Both the position numbers and the translations under genes were made by a program. A stretch of DNA of 42,162 nt from positions 1 to 42,162 of the forward strand of contig NZ_DATBTY010000081.1 in NCBI RefSeq assembly GCF_036516575.1, given 5' to 3'. Origin of the DNA: Cerasibacillus sp036516575 (GTDB lineage: Bacteria; Bacillota; Bacilli; Bacillales; Amphibacillaceae). The notes beneath the pieces are model-generated. The model did no database searches and had not been told where the DNA came from. It worked only from the letters and a program-made list of their open reading frames with translations. The first letter of the stretch is position 1, and every line of letters starts with the position of its first letter. Shown one piece after another: positions 41,740 to 42,162 of this stretch.

Positions 41740-42162
41740 TTAATTCCCTCCCCTTAACTTGCTAGACTTTAAGCGATGAATCACTTCTTGCAGTCGTTCT
41801 TTTGATACAGATAAGGAAATTCGAACATACCCTTCACCATTTGACCCGAATGCCGTGCCCGGTGTGACTAGGATACCAACTTCTTGGAGGAGTTTATCTG
41901 CAAATGTCATCGATGTAAAACCTTCTGGAACTTGAACCCAGAGGAAAATTGTTCCACGTGGTTTTTCTACCTTTAGACCCATATCTGTTAGAGCTTGATA
42001 TAGTAATTCCATCCGTTCTTCAAAAATATGACAGTGGGACTTCACTTCTAATAAATCACTTTCCAAAGCAATAGCAGCTGCCTTTTGTATGGCTAAAAAC
42101 TGGCTACTATCGACATTACTTTTTAATGTTGCTAATGCACGGATGATTTTTTCATTACCGAC
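41740..42162 (-). CDS. Class I/II PLP aminotransferase, C-terminal part (candidate 2-aminoadipate aminotransferase)
   Basis: The open frame continues past the right edge; 140 C-terminal residues are visible. They read VGNEKIIRALATLKSNVDSS, VEKPRGTIFLWVQVP, GILVTPGTAFGSNGEGYVRI, typical of the AspC/DapL-like small domain, with the substrate-carboxylate-binding arginine in YVRISL. The PLP lysine lies outside the window. First visible gene of the operon leading to lysine 6-dehydrogenase. Its expected reaction is 2-aminoadipate -> 2-oxoadipate, inferred from context. Confidence 0.8.
   Translation of the reverse strand, partial: VGNEKIIRALATLKSNVDSSQFLAIQKAAAIALESDLLEVKSHCHIFEERMELLYQALTDMGLKVEKPRGTIFLWVQVPEGFTSMTFADKLLQEVGILVTPGTAFGSNGEGYVRISLSVSKERLQEVIHRLKSSKLRGGN

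Overview
The window looks like chromosomal DNA from a low-GC, endospore-forming Bacillaceae. It carries a PdaA-type spore-cortex deacetylase, MreBH, a CtsR-controlled clpE, and gene families known from Bacillus subtilis (yfkD, yfkH-I-J, yckA-B, ykwD). Start codons and AGGAGG-type ribosome sites are typical of Bacillus, including several TTG starts. No rRNA, tRNA, complete IS, phage or CRISPR locus was seen. Genus cannot be fixed from the sequence alone.

Layout. 1-783: 5' part of clpE with a sigma-A promoter embedded in CtsR operators. 895-1240: tandem array of a 34-bp palindrome at exactly 52-bp spacing. 1390-3724: acyl-CoA synthetase and a decayed LysR gene. 3754-8991: pdaA, the glycolate oxidase pair glcD-glcF, and a Na+/H+ antiporter-family carrier with a palindromic operator candidate. 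9073-9437: diverged copies of the 52-bp palindrome and a second intergenic repeat. 9532-12458: yfkD-like gene, OsmC-like gene, amino-acid ABC genes yckB-yckA. 12535-14706: ZosA-like metal ATPase with a perfect PerR box. 14990-16717: yfkJ-yfkI-yfkH operon. 16934-19358: Na+:alanine-type symporter and a SRAP-domain gene.

19410-27221: histidine biosynthesis. A leftward operon hisZ-hisG-hisD-hisB-hisA-hisF::hisIE-hisC is divergent from a PHP-type histidinol phosphatase. Every step of the pathway is represented except the glutaminase HisH, which is absent from its usual place between hisB and hisA. HisF is fused in frame to HisI and HisE as one 450-residue protein. 27269-30881: plsC, a CAP-domain secreted protein, mreBH and a small membrane protein.

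31029-42162: what appears to be a complete L-lysine catabolic locus. Leftward genes: an aminotransferase (cut by the window edge), a ThDP-dependent decarboxylase-like enzyme, an aldehyde dehydrogenase and lysine 6-dehydrogenase, then an IclR regulator with a DUF3870 protein. Rightward genes: a type III CoA-transferase, a glutaryl-CoA dehydrogenase-like flavoprotein and a second, GabD-like semialdehyde dehydrogenase. Read together they suggest lysine -> aminoadipate semialdehyde -> 2-aminoadipate -> 2-oxoadipate -> glutarate semialdehyde -> glutarate -> glutaryl-CoA -> crotonyl-CoA. The non-oxidative ThDP decarboxylation step would replace the 2-oxoadipate dehydrogenase complex. The rightward operon has a near-consensus CcpA cre site over a promoter, followed by a 192-bp element bounded by 17-bp inverted repeats (structured RNA, attenuator or MITE). 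This locus and the HisH-less fused his operon are the most interesting parts of the window.
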